From Anthopleura xanthogrammica (taxonomy: Eukaryota; Cnidaria; Anthozoa; Actiniaria; Actiniidae): a DNA stretch of 64,000 nucleotides. The stretch covers positions 14,429,832-14,493,831 of the forward strand of contig OZ025210.1 in assembly GCA_964019055.1 (NCBI GenBank), read 5' to 3'. The notes under the pieces were generated by a model. It was not told where the DNA came from. It saw only the letters and a list, made by a program, of their open reading frames with translations, and did not search any database. Below are positions 30,236-41,440 of the stretch, piece after piece (the stretch's first letter is position 1; each line of letters opens with the position of its first letter). A program made the translations under genes and the position numbers.

Positions 30236-30505
30236 ATATGCTATAGTCATTGATTTTTCAAGATAAGAAGTAAAGATTCGAAACTAATGTCGTTGCAATT
30301 CATTTTCATTTCTTTAGCGTGCTTTCAGAGCAGGGGGTGCGTTCGTGAATAATTGGCTCCTGTTATAAGCCAATCAACATTTCACTATGACTTCAATCCT
30401 TAAAAAACGCAAACAAAATCCCAATTAGGGGGTGTGTGCACACCTTGCAAACCACCTCATCCTACGGGCCTGTTTTTGAGGCATTTCAGTTCAGTAAAAT
30501 ATATA

Positions 30506-30521
30506 GGAGTATATATAGATC
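30506..30521 (+). promoter_or_regulatory. Candidate TATA box of gene D
   Basis: ggagtatatatagatc, identical to the motif before gene B, about 22-37 bases before the ATG at 30543. Confidence 0.45.
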
Positions 30522-30542
30522 GACCTCAAATCCAAACTAACG

Positions 30543-33500
30543 ATGAAATTAACTGCTTACCGAGCTAGCATAGTGACTGCCTTAACACATTTGTTCACAG
30601 GTTTATGTTTTGTTCAAGGTATGCTATGTTCATTGATTTTCTAAGATACAATTTATTGTCGTTGGTTAATATAACATGGGTCGTAATCCATAGGTGTCCC
30701 TCGGTTCACTCAAGAGCCTCCAAGTGTTCTGTACGTGTCCAGTGGAGGTACAGCAAGACTTGTGTGGGATTATGATGCCAACGATAGAAGTGCAATGTTT
30801 GATCCATTTTCACCAGAGTGGTCTTTTTTTAACTCAAGTGGAGGCAAAGTACGCATTGGCATCGAGGATGGTTTCAATGGATGGAAGTTTATTATCCACA
30901 GCGACTGCCCCGCAAGACTTCGAGGTCGAGTCATTAAAGAGTCAACTGCTAGTCTGGTCATCTCTAATGTCACCAATGCTGATAGTGGGATATATGAGTG
31001 CAGTTTGTTATTATTAACAGGAATGCCAATAACAAGCAAAATACAACTTATCGTTACAGGTACGAAATAATCGGTTATTAAAAAGACGCTAAAAACCTAT
31101 GTTATAAAGTATGTTACAAAAAAAAAGTTTTTTTAGTGAATGTTTTTGGAATTCTTGAAATGATGATTAATATATTCACTAATAAATTTATTTAGTTGGC
31201 CAGGAAATATCAAACTAATTAATATTTAAAAAAAATGGTTTTGGAATTATTATTGCTTCATTGTGTCCAGATCGTCCGCGTTTTACTACTCCTGTCAATT
31301 CAACGACGGCTGTCATTGAGGGATCAAGTCTGTCCATCCAATGTTCTGCAACTGCAAATCCTAGGCCCAACGTAACGTGGGTAAGAATTATGGAGAGACC
31401 AAGATTTATCAGCGCAGGAGTTGGTAAAGCATTTCTCAGATTCAACAACATCACGAGACAGCAGGGTGGAACGTATGAGTGCCAGGCTATTAATAATCCA
31501 AACGAGGGTCACGTGACAATGGAACTTGAAGTCTCAGTCAAATGTAATTATTTCAGGGGAAAGCAGTGTAGTTAGCCAGGATTTCACCTTTTTTCATACT
31601 TAAAAACAGCCACACCCCAATTCTATTGTTTTATGTAGGTTTTGAGATCCAGGGTAAGACCTTGTTTTCTTAAAGCTGGGGGCGGCTTTGATTATCAGCA
31701 GGGAAGTGCGGGTTTGAATTCGAAAATCGGGCAAGGTTTTTTTTCAATTTGAAATTCAAGACCTGTCCCCGGCTGGATTTTAAATCGGTTCAAACTCACG
31801 GGCTCGGGCTTTCATTGAAATTCAATAAAAGCCCTAGCCTCGCACTATAGTTTGAACCTGGATATAACGCATATCATTCTCTTTCTTTCTAAATATATTA
31901 GCTGCTCCAACCTTGTCATCGCTACGAACATTACCACGTCACCTTCTGACATCATCAACCATTTTTTATAAAGGTAATTAATTTGATCTTGTTACAATCT
32001 CTTCCCAATATCCCAATATCTCGTGAATGTTGCTACAACGTTCTTTCCTTGTAGTTACTACAAAATCAACAACAGTAGTTACTAAACGAGAAGGCAAAAG
32101 AAAAGAGTTACCATGTCGGTCTATGTCTTTCTTCCAAGGTAAATTTTTGAAACATTTAAATCTGTTTGTTTTTGAGCTCGAATCAATAAGACTCGTTGGA
32201 AACGTTCTTAGTTCCCTTAAATAGTATATTATTATGCATTCTAGCCAGTGATATTTTCCCCGCTGTTTTACAGGAAGAACCTTTGCAATCATCCACGTGA
32301 CGATAACGTGTGTATTAGTGGTAATAATTGTCGTCCTCATAGCATGTTTTTACATCAAATTTAAAAATAACTCTTTTAAAGGTACGTATATACCCTTTGC
32401 ACAAATTCCCAATCTGGGGGTCAAAAAAAAAATCACTTCTCTTGATAATTGAAATCTTGTTAATAATTTTCATTGTTTTGTCCACCAGGTAGGGAATTAG
32501 TACAAGGTGGCTATTTTACATGTTCTTTTGCTTGTATTGTATTCCCTTCTTTATTTTGTAGTTTACATATTTTTTTGTTTTGTTTTGTTTTGTTTACCTT
32601 TTTTGTTTACTTTTATCTGTTTGTTAGTGTAGCTTGTCTGGTGTTGTTTGTCTAGTGTTGCTTGTCTAGAGTTGTTTGTTTAGTGTTGTTTGCCTCTTGT
32701 TATTTGTTTGGGGCTTGTTTTGTGTTGTTACGTTTCTCTATTGTTTTTTTTTATTATTGTTTGTCTAGCGTTTTTTTTTTTTTCCTGTTGCTTTTCCCTG
32801 TGTATTGTTAGCATTGTCATATAAGCTTTTACTAGTCCTTTAATCAATAACGTGGTTGTATGTTTTAGTTTCAGATAACCGGGAAGATATTAAGAGGTGA
32901 TGTAACAGTGGTGTTTCTTACTAGGAGTATTAACAAAAGCTATACATTTGCAACTATAAAACAGAATAAAGTAAAACGATATCACTGATAAATATTGTCA
33001 TAGAAGATTAAGAAGAAATAATTATACCATGAGTATAACAACTGTCCTTAAAAATTCTAAATTATTATTTTTTCCCTATAGATTTGCCCGACCCATTTTG
33101 GCTCGAACAGCCGATGAGGTATACCAATGATCTTTTAGCTCAAATTATTTCTTCCCTTCGACCCCTTAATTGGAAATTTAAATTATCTATATTTTCTATC
33201 CTTCCTACCTTCCTTACTTACGCTCCTGCCTCCCATTCCTCCCCTCCCTTTATTCCCATATTTCTCCATTTCATTGTTGATTTTTCCAATTATCGGTATT
33301 TTGATATCAGGACCCAAACGCAGTTGCCTTAACATCAATAGAGGAATCGACTACAAACAACGACTTATCTGGTAATGCATCAAATATATCGCCAAATAAA
33401 GACTACGAGAATTTACCAGAAAAATCAGAGTCATCCTACGATTCTGGGAATGCAGCTCAAGGAACAAGTGCAGGCGACGTTCAACTTTCACAAACTCACC

Positions 33501-33715
33501 ATGATTATCAAGAGCTTAATACTGATGTTTTATTATCGAGCATTCAAGGATACCAGACTCTTAACAGGACAGGAGAGGACACTGTGACAAAAATAGAACC
33601 TGCATTGCCTCCTGCAAAATATGAAGCATTAAAATGTGTAAATCACCCGCAAAGTTCTGAATATCAGAAACTACATCTGTATGCAAGTATTGGGGATAAA
33701 AAGGAAAACATTTAA
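30543..33715 (+). CDS. Gene D: Alr-like receptor with two Ig-like domains and an ITAM tail
   Basis: Exons: leader 30543-30618, D1 30694-31059, D2 31271-31543, spacers 31902-31973 and 32055-32138, membrane 32274-32381, then 32875-32896, 33082-33118 and tail 33311-33715; they sum to 1443 bases, 480 residues. It is a close paralog of gene B in every exon and likewise has no D3. D1 differs most between the two in the middle (PEWSFFNSSGGKVRIGIEDG region), which fits diversification of the ligand-binding domain. The tail keeps YQEL-x11-YQTL, YEAL and EYQKLHLYASI. The ancestral stop codon has changed to GAA, so three extra residues (ENI) are added before the next stop. It is intact. Confidence 0.85.
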
Positions 33716-34363
33716 CGAACATAGAGTTTTTGTCATATTTCAGTGTTTAGTAAATTTGATTTCTTTTTCGTGACTATAGCATGCAATATTTGTATTTTGT
33801 TTTTGTTTCGCTTTTCAGGAGGTCCATTTTCGATTTCCATTAGTTTTCTTCACAATAATTGTAGACAGAATGAAGTACCTAAACATGAGAAAATGTATTT
33901 ACCCTTACTAATGAATAGATTTTTATTAAAATGTATAAAAAGATTCCTTTTTTTCCATTTTCTGTGTAAATTGTATGAAAAACAATATCGCTCCAATCAA
34001 GATAAGTAGATGGCCAGCTACCCAGGACTGCGGTCTGGCCTTGTTAACTTTCTTAACTTATTCTGTTGATATCAGCAACAACAAAAATGTAATTTAACCA
34101 AAATACAATTGCTTGGCTAAACACCTTGTTCGTATTGATGGAAATAGGGACGAGTTATACTGTGAATAAGGTCACGAACAAAACATAAAGTAATAACTTT
34201 GATGTTTATACCTATTTATCAAATAGTTTCCCGATCGATATTCCAGTTTTGAAACTGTCGCAATTCGTTTTAATTTCGTTAGCAGGCCCATCGCGTGCTT
34301 TCAGAGCAGGGGTACGTTCCTACGGACCTTTTTTTGAGGCATTTCAGTTCAGTAAGATATATA

Positions 34364-34379
34364 GGAGTATATATAGATC
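34364..34379 (+). promoter_or_regulatory. Candidate TATA box of pseudogene E
   Basis: ggagtatatatagatc, conserved although the gene behind it is broken. Confidence 0.35.
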
Positions 34380-34400
34380 GATCTCAAATCCAAATTAACG

Positions 34401-36174
34401 ATGAAATTAACTGCTTACCGAGCTAGCATAGTGACTGCCTTAACACCACTATTCACAGTTTATGTTTTGTTCAAGGTAGGCTATGGTCATTGATTTTTCT
34501 AAGATACAATTTATTGTCGTTGGTTGATATAGCATGAATTGTAATCCAAAGGTATCCCTCGGTTCACTCAAGAGCCTCAAAGTGTTCTGTAAGTGTCCAG
34601 TGGAGGTACAGCAAGACTTGTGTGGGATTATAATGCCAAGAATAGAAGTGCACTGTTTGATCCATATTCACACAAATATATTCAAAAGCGCTGGAGTTGT
34701 TCAAGCATTTCTCAGATTCAATAACACCACGAGACAGTAAGGTGAAACGTATGTAAGCGCCAATGAAAACTATCAAATGTAATTATTTCTAAGTTTGGAT
34801 ATTTTGCATGGTATTTGTATTTGATCTCCAATGAGATGTAACCATTTTCCAGATGAAGTAGAAAAGGGGGGGGGGGGGGGGGACTGCAAAAAAATGATTC
34901 TATTAGGACCATCACTCCTAAACGGTGGTAAAATGCTAAAGGGAGCGGAAGTTTACAGACTATGCAGGGAGGTGCTTGGCTCAGCGGCTGTACTCATTCT
35001 TGAGTGATTCCAGTCGACAAAAAGTGACGAGTATTAAAAAACGAGCGATCTATCATATAATATCAGTGATCAGTAGTGATTTCTCGTGTGGATCTGGGAA
35101 ATGTTTGATATATTCCCAACCATCGACCTACCGACCAACATATATCAACATTATATAAATCAACTTATAAATGTTTTTAGAATATGTTAAACTTGATGTT
35201 GACTTTTTTAAGAAAGAACAATATTTGAGCTGGTCTAAAATATACGACAAAATAAAAAGGGCTTTTCAAAAGCAAATGTACCTAATTGTTAGTTGATAAT
35301 ACGTTTCTTTTTTCTTTTTTGAAAAACAAAACAACAAACTTAAATTTGGTAAGATGGAAGGAGCAGAAATGCGTAGAATTCTATTTCGTTTTTGGAGAAA
35401 TACCATAAAAATAAATAATAAATAATGTAACAAATAACAAAAAAAATATTAGGGATAATTTAACAACTTGTTCTTTTTGTCGATGATGATTTTTGCTTCT
35501 TTTATGATTGATTTCTTTCTTTCATCTTTTCCTCCAGATAAACCAACTACTGTGTTAACAAACTCTAATAGTACCGCTACGTCACCAGATGGAAAGAGTC
35601 ACTCTCCACTGCCTAGTAGATGGTCAGCCAACTCCATTGATCACGTGGTATAATCCTACAGGAAAGCAAATCACCAAGGGGATAAGGATCATTACAGGCG
35701 GTAGCATACTGACGCTAGTAACATATTACAGTAATCAGTACGGAATGTACAGATGTCAAGCAGAGAATAAAGTTGGATTTGACGAATATCTGTTCAACAA
35801 TAACTAAAAGATTAAGAAGTAATAATTATATTTTCTATATAAAAATACCATTTTTTATTAATTCCTCTTTCTATCTAATGATCTGGCTCCTATGAAAGGG
35901 CGGAGGGATGGATAAAGCAAAGGCGATAGGGAAGATTGTTCTCTTCCCTCCCAATACCTTTCACCTTCCCTCGAAAATTTTTCATTAATTTCTTTATAAT
36001 CTTTCTCTCGGGTATATGAGAGTAAAATTAGCCATCAACCATGGAAAAGCAATTCTCATGCATGTCTTATTTTCCCTCTTGCTTGCTTTCTTTTAGTTGT
36101 TCCAGTCTTGCCGCCGCCACAAGCAACACCCTGCCTCTATCAAGTACTGCCATTGTCAACCTCTTTTTATCAAG
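34401..36174 (+). pseudogene. Pseudogene E: decayed Alr-like receptor
   Basis: The leader exon (34401-34475) is one base shorter than its paralogs (75 instead of 76), which shifts the frame. In D1 (from 34552) the codon for tyrosine in LYV is a stop (ctg taa gtg). At about 34673 D1 is fused to the last part of a B/D-type D2, which holds another stop (cagtaagg). D3 (35538-35807) has a 2-base deletion near 35598 and has lost its donor. The spacer exon (36097-36174), similar to that of gene C, is still intact. No membrane or tail exon follows. The 5' flank is almost the same as that of gene C, so E is the decayed counterpart of C in a duplicated block. Confidence 0.85.
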
Positions 36175-37116
36175 GTATGAAGACAATGCACCCCATAAAC
36201 CCAGTCATGCCCAATTCCCTTGTGTCTGATGTTGTATTCATTCTCTAGATTTTTAAACCAGTATGTATAGATTATGATTGTGATAATAATTTTCTAAATG
36301 TGGTAATAATTATTACTTTAGAGGTAATGCTTTCCCATTGCAAACCAGGTGTCATTCTCTTGGGAATTAAAGGTTATTTATTTAAGCTATATTCATATTC
36401 ATGTATCTTGTCATGTGAAAACGCTAAACAAGAAATTGATACTCTAGGGAATGACACGTGACCTGATATGGAAAGTCATTAAGCTCGAGGTAAACAGGTC
36501 TGAATAAAGTGTTTGCAAAGTGAATGACGATCAAATAACAAAACAACAAAACAAATAAATAATAATGTGGAATATTTAGAAAGTTGTAACATGTTATAAA
36601 GTTATTATATAAAGCTATTAAAAAAAAAAAAAAAAAAAAAAAAAACTGCATACTGAATTTTGCATTCCTTGACAAAAGGGGAATGTGGGTCTCATTCATT
36701 TGAAATAAACAGTGAATATAGAGCGTTTTGCTCTCTCTCTATGTAGTTAGTATATTGTTTCGGATGGAATGCACTAAAAATAAAATAAATAATTATTATT
36801 TATCTTACTTTAGAGAATAGTATATGACCCAAAATGCATTTCGGTCTTGGAATGCACTATTCAGTATGCATGCAGTATTCAATATTTAACTCTTTTGGAA
36901 ATGGCTGTGTATACTTACCTTTTATGCATGATTCTTTCGGCTGATAAGAAGGAAAAAAAACAATGTTATTAATGTCATCGCAATATGATAGTTACTTGAC
37001 TTCTATACTTGCCAATATTAGTCACGGATTAGAAGTAGCTTACCATTAAGATAGATTACAATTTCGGGTTTTCCCTATTGGGTTGTCACACCGTTTTTTA
37101 GTGACTGCTTGATAAA
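36175..37116. other. Intergenic, no gene seen
   Basis: AT-rich sequence with a 25-base poly(A) run near 36620. No exon-like block similar to the receptor genes and no convincing long frame. The missing membrane and tail exons of E would be expected here but are absent. Confidence 0.45.
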
Positions 37117-37288
37117 GAGCCCTTCGCAGTACACGATTACATGACTCTTACCTATTTTTTTTTAATTAAGTGCTTAGCATCTTGGAGATCGTGTCATTCG
37201 TACTCCAACACAAGGTACTTCAATCTATTAAAATAAGAAATTACTTCAAGTAGGTAAGAATCATGTAATCGTGTACTGTGAAGGGCTC
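37117..37288. repeat. MITE with 37-base inverted ends
   Basis: gagcccttcgcagtacacga at 37117 is mirrored by tcgtgtactgtgaagggctc ending at 37288; the match extends to the taccta/taggta pair with two or three mismatches. The interior is non-coding. Confidence 0.65.
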
Positions 37289-37854
37289 AAGTTAAGATGC
37301 CCAGCATTTTAGAATTTGTTTGCCATGAGCGGAGAATTTTTAAGGGAACTCAATCAAGCTTGATTCAAAAGTTAGCGAGGTGACATACAGTACATGAGTG
37401 GGTGGCCATGGCTGGTACAAAAGACAAATGAATGTATGATATCTCGCTACTGGGAACACGATCGAGGTTTTATGCAGATCATGAATCAAGAAAATGAAAG
37501 AGTGTGGTAAAAGGCTATTCACCGCGTTGAATCTTTCGGCAAGTTGTTAAGAAATGAAAAGTGTAATATTTTCATATCTACCAAGCTGAAGAAATTTCGA
37601 AAGTGTCTCTGTGCCTCCTTATCTGTTTCCTTGATTGGTCTTTACTTTTAAAGTATTTTGTAGCTGCATGATATTTCTTTCGTTCGTTCGTTCTTTCTCT
37701 TTTTTTTGGTTATCATTTCCTTTCATTGTGTAAACCATTTCACAAAGGAATTCTACTCACATCAATGACATGTACATAGTTCTTTTCAACACGACAAATA
37801 TTTTTAGACCAAAAAGGTATCGTTCTTGAACATGTGTTTTTTCGTTTTATCCAG

Positions 37855-38091
37855 GATGAAGAGATATTGAAACCACAAGAACCAACAGCTTTGGAAACAA
37901 CATACGAAACATCGAATTTGAAAGCACCGAATATAAACATCAAAACCGCATCAAGAGTATATCTGAACCCACCTTCTTTATCGAGAGTAACAAAAATAAG
38001 CATGCACTATGAAGCAGCACTTTCCATAAGGAACTCGTTATTTTACCAGCAGACGTTGAGAGCAAGAGTAACAAACATTATATATATCTAG
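37855..38091 (+). pseudogene. Relic tail exon of an F/I-type receptor
   Basis: After an acceptor ccag at 37851-37854 the frame reads DEEILKPQEPTALETTYETS and then APNINI, matching in order the start of the tail exons of genes I and F ([19 protein letters not shown]). It then loses similarity and the YQQL motif region is out of register (LFYQQTL). It stops at 38089-38091. No membrane exon is upstream, so this is a remnant of another gene copy. Confidence 0.6.
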
Positions 38092-38241
38092 AAATTAAAG
38101 ATGATTAATACTAATTAATGTATAATTAGCATGAAGGCCTTTATATTTCGTTTTCAAAAGGTGACCAAACGTCGTAAGTGTTTCGTTGTTGAGAATTTCC
38201 TAGCTGCACTAATAGCTCACGACAAAAGACAGATCAGTATC

Positions 38242-40040
38242 ATGGATCTACCTTGCACGACTATTGTTATTTTTCAAACGTTCTTCATCCATTTCTGCTT
38301 ATTTAGCTGGACTCAAGGTATACATTCCATCCCATATATCTTAAGTTATACTTTCTTCTTACAATACTCCTTCATGCTCATCCTACGCAAACGCTGTTTT
38401 CATAAAAATCGTTTTCATATTTCAGGTTTAACCCTGTTTACCGTAACTCCTCCAAGGGTTCCCTACGCGACAGTTGGCGAGACGGTTAAATTAAAGTGGG
38501 ACTACAGTGTGGATAACAAGATAGAAGAATTTGCTGTTTTTTCGCCAAGATGGAATTTCTATTATGTGAACGGCACTGGATTTCTAATTGCACAAGAAAA
38601 TGTATTCAACAACTGGGAATGGTACATAAACAGCGATACATGTCCTGCCAGACTACTGAACCCTGTTCGAGTGAGTAAGGAATCAACTGCTACGCTGGTA
38701 ATCCATAATGTAACTCTGGCTGATAGTGGTACTTATGGATGTGTTCTGGTGCTGGCAACTAGAAGCCCCATATCAAGTAGATTCTTGCTCGTCGTAACAT
38801 GTAGGCAAGTAGGTTCGAAATGTTTTTTACACATTATTCTGCCACATGGTTAAAAGGACAGGTTTCAAAGGTAAACACTACAAATCATTGCAGTCCCCAC
38901 CTTCCCCTATAATATGTGAGAAACAAAATACTTCATCCATTTTATTTTTGTGGTGAGAAAATAATAGAATGAGGTAAAATAACTAATAATACTCGTGGAT
39001 AATTTATAAATATTATCTTAGTATCTTATTGTATCTTTGTTTGTTTAACTGTAGGTTTTAGGAAGAATCCCGACAACCAAAGGTAAGGCACATGATCAGT
39101 TTTCCTCATTCTGGAAAATAGCTCAGTCTTTCTCCAAGAACAATAAAGAATTCATACCAGACGTCTCTTGTCACGACTTTAAATTTCGTACTTTTAAATG
39201 GTCTTTAGGGCTTTACAACAAAAATCTTTCGCAATGGATACGGTGAGTTTCAACTATAACTCAGAGGACTCAGAGTACATCAAAGATAAACAGGGAAGAG
39301 AAAACTAAAAGGGGGACATTATATGAGCCCCCGAAACCTTTATGAACCTTTGAGCTCACCAGAAGCCACAACTCAAGTTGAACTACAAATGTTTGCTTTT
39401 GAAGATAGAAAACTAGGAAGATCGGTGAATAGACTACAACCACACATCAGAAAGGAAGAAAGAGAGAAAGAAGAGAGGAATTGAATGAAAGAACGATCTA
39501 TTAAATAATTTGTTTCTGGACTAAAATGAACTTTTCATATTTAATTTCCCTCACTATATTTTTTTATTGTTGGTTTCCAAATCCATAGGAAAGTAATGAG
39601 GAGTACTTAGATGATTTGAGTTAATTATAAAAATAAAAAAATGTTTTATATTCATGTTTTTCTTACAGGATGGAATAGAAGTGGAACCACAAGAACCAGA
39701 GATTCCGAACACTCCTCACAAATCACCAAGCCCGATACCATCGAATATTGAAACAGTGTAAAGAGAATCTGGACCCACCTTAATGGACGAGAGGTAATCA
39801 AAAGAAAACTCTGTAAAGCAGCACCTTCTAACCGGAACTCAGCATCTTTATCAACAGTTAAACGATGGGATGTTATCGTCAAGAGAACAAGAGTATCAGC
39901 CCCTAGAAAGAAAGAAAGGTCCCAAGGCTCAACCAAAACTTCCTTCTATGATGGCGCAAAACCACGATACCCCAAATGTTAATTATCAGCAACCAAGCTC
40001 TGAATACCACCCACTGCATTTGTGCTCAAACATAGAATAG
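38242..40040 (+). pseudogene. Pseudogene F: leader and D1 intact, rest collapsed
   Basis: The leader 38242-38317 (MDLPCTTIVIF onward, hydrophobic) and D1 38426-38800 ([18 protein letters not shown]) are open with good splice sites. Directly after D1 only the last part of a membrane exon remains (38843-38870, similar to gene I at about 59471-59498), so D2, D3 and spacer are deleted. Small exons 39055-39082 and 39209-39242 match those of gene I in length and sequence. The tail exon (39669-40040) has an early stop (gtgtaa near 39758) and further breaks. Reading through the D1 donor would give a short soluble one-domain protein ending at 38853, so residual expression of a secreted form is possible. 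Confidence 0.75.
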
Positions 40041-40099
40041 TATATTTTTGAAAGTGATGGTGATTTCAACAATATCATGGAGGTTCAACAATACAACAC

Positions 40100-40196
40100 A
40101 CCCCATCCCCCATCCCCCATCCCCCATCCCCCATCCCCCATCCCCCATCCCCCATCCCCCATCCCCCATCCCCCATCCCCCATCCCCCATCCCACC
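40100..40196. repeat. Minisatellite of the 7-mer cccccat
   Basis: About 13 head-to-tail copies of cccccat. Frames crossing it on either strand are compositional artefacts. Confidence 0.9.
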
Positions 40197-40207
40197 TCTC
40201 CCCTCCC

Positions 40208-40400
40208 CCAGAGAAAAAAAAGGAGAAGAGGAAAAAAGAAGAAGAGGAAAAAAGAAAAAGAAGAAAAAAAAAACAAAAAAGAAAGAAAAAAAAAACAAAG
40301 TAGAAAGAAAGAAAAAAGAAAGAAAAAAAAAGTAGAAAGAAAAAAAAAAAAAAATTAAAAGAAAGATAAAAAGAAAGAATAAATAAAAGAAAGAAAGAAC
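40208..40400. repeat. Purine-rich simple sequence (gaaa)n
   Basis: Almost pure A and G on the plus strand with degenerate gaaa and gaagaaaa units. A similar tract sits at the matching place before gene I (54790-54950), so it belongs to the duplicated block. Confidence 0.85.
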
Positions 40401-41440
40401 AAGATAGCTAAGGAATCAATTGAGCTATTCAAGTATCTGCCAGAATATCCAAATAAAACATATAAACAAGGAATTCTAACTATGATAGGTTAAACAGATT
40501 TTGGCTTCAATTGCATGTAAAAAGAAGGAGATTTTTTTAGAGTCCAAGGCAAATTGCTAGCATTAAAGTAACGGATTGCATCCATTATTCACACTTGGAA
40601 AGATGTATCAATATTAACAAATAAAATGATTGCAATCATATAGCGTATATGCAAAAAAAGGTTTCTCATCTTTCCTGGGATATTTGAAGATACAAGTTCA
40701 TTGCCTTCTAGAGCGTTGATTTAACAATTCCTTTCAAATTTGAAAGATTATCAAAAAGCTTTGCGCCGTCGATAAAAAGTCCCTTTTCCATCACAATGAT
40801 ATGCTTAACAATATGGGGATTTCCCCATAAAGACGCTTTCGAAAGCCTTGTAATACGTTTAAGGTATTCAATAACAAAAGGTGGTGAATACGAGGCTGAG
40901 ATTATTCATTCTAACTAACAATAAAACATAACAATGTTGATGACCCTTACAGCAGTTATCAATTGTAACATTTCCGAATAAAGTCGCGCTTTTCTTCAGG
41001 AAAGATGCACCATATGCATATTAAAGTCAAGGGTGGATACCATCACCACAAAGCCACTGGAATAAGCCACAATCATGCTTACGCCATGGCAATCAATTCG
41101 TTATTTGATTTGAATAAATAAATTAAGGCAAATACAATGGAAAAAAATAACTAAATAAATAACTATGATTAACTTTGGTTATCATTATTAACTTGATATT
41201 AAAAAGTGACCTTACCTATCATTCTATTCTGATAATGGTACCATGATCCAGTGCTCCCTTGACTGTAATATGATTTAGCTGGTCTTGTTTCACTATAATG
41301 GAAGGCGAACTAACGGTTTCATGTAGTTTCGAGAAAAATCCCACACATATACATAAACCAAAGAACCATGAAAGTGAAACACCATACCTATTCAAATATT
41401 ATATAATCTTGATCCGTCGATGCTTTTGTCTATTAGAACA
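40401..41440. repeat. Segmental duplication, copy 1 (5' flank of gene G)
   Basis: The segment from gctaaggaatcaattgagct to the leader of gene G is closely similar to 54951-55982 before gene I, with small indels. It is non-coding as far as I can see. Near the gene end it contains tattatataatcttgatccg, a TATA-like motif about 35 bases before the ATG that is kept before G and I. Confidence 0.8.

Larger units (their letters stand above)
29717..30542. other. 5' flank of gene D with a relic leader exon
   Basis: The region is AT-rich and contains two tracts similar to the 5' flanks of genes B and C (around gcgtgctttcagagcag and acgggcctgtttttgaggca), one preceding each of the relic leader at 30160 and the working leader of gene D. 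No other gene is seen. Confidence 0.4.

Noticed and set aside
40026..40358. Frames with HPPSPIP or GGWGMGD repeats
   Set aside because: They come from the cccccat minisatellite and adjoining purine tract.
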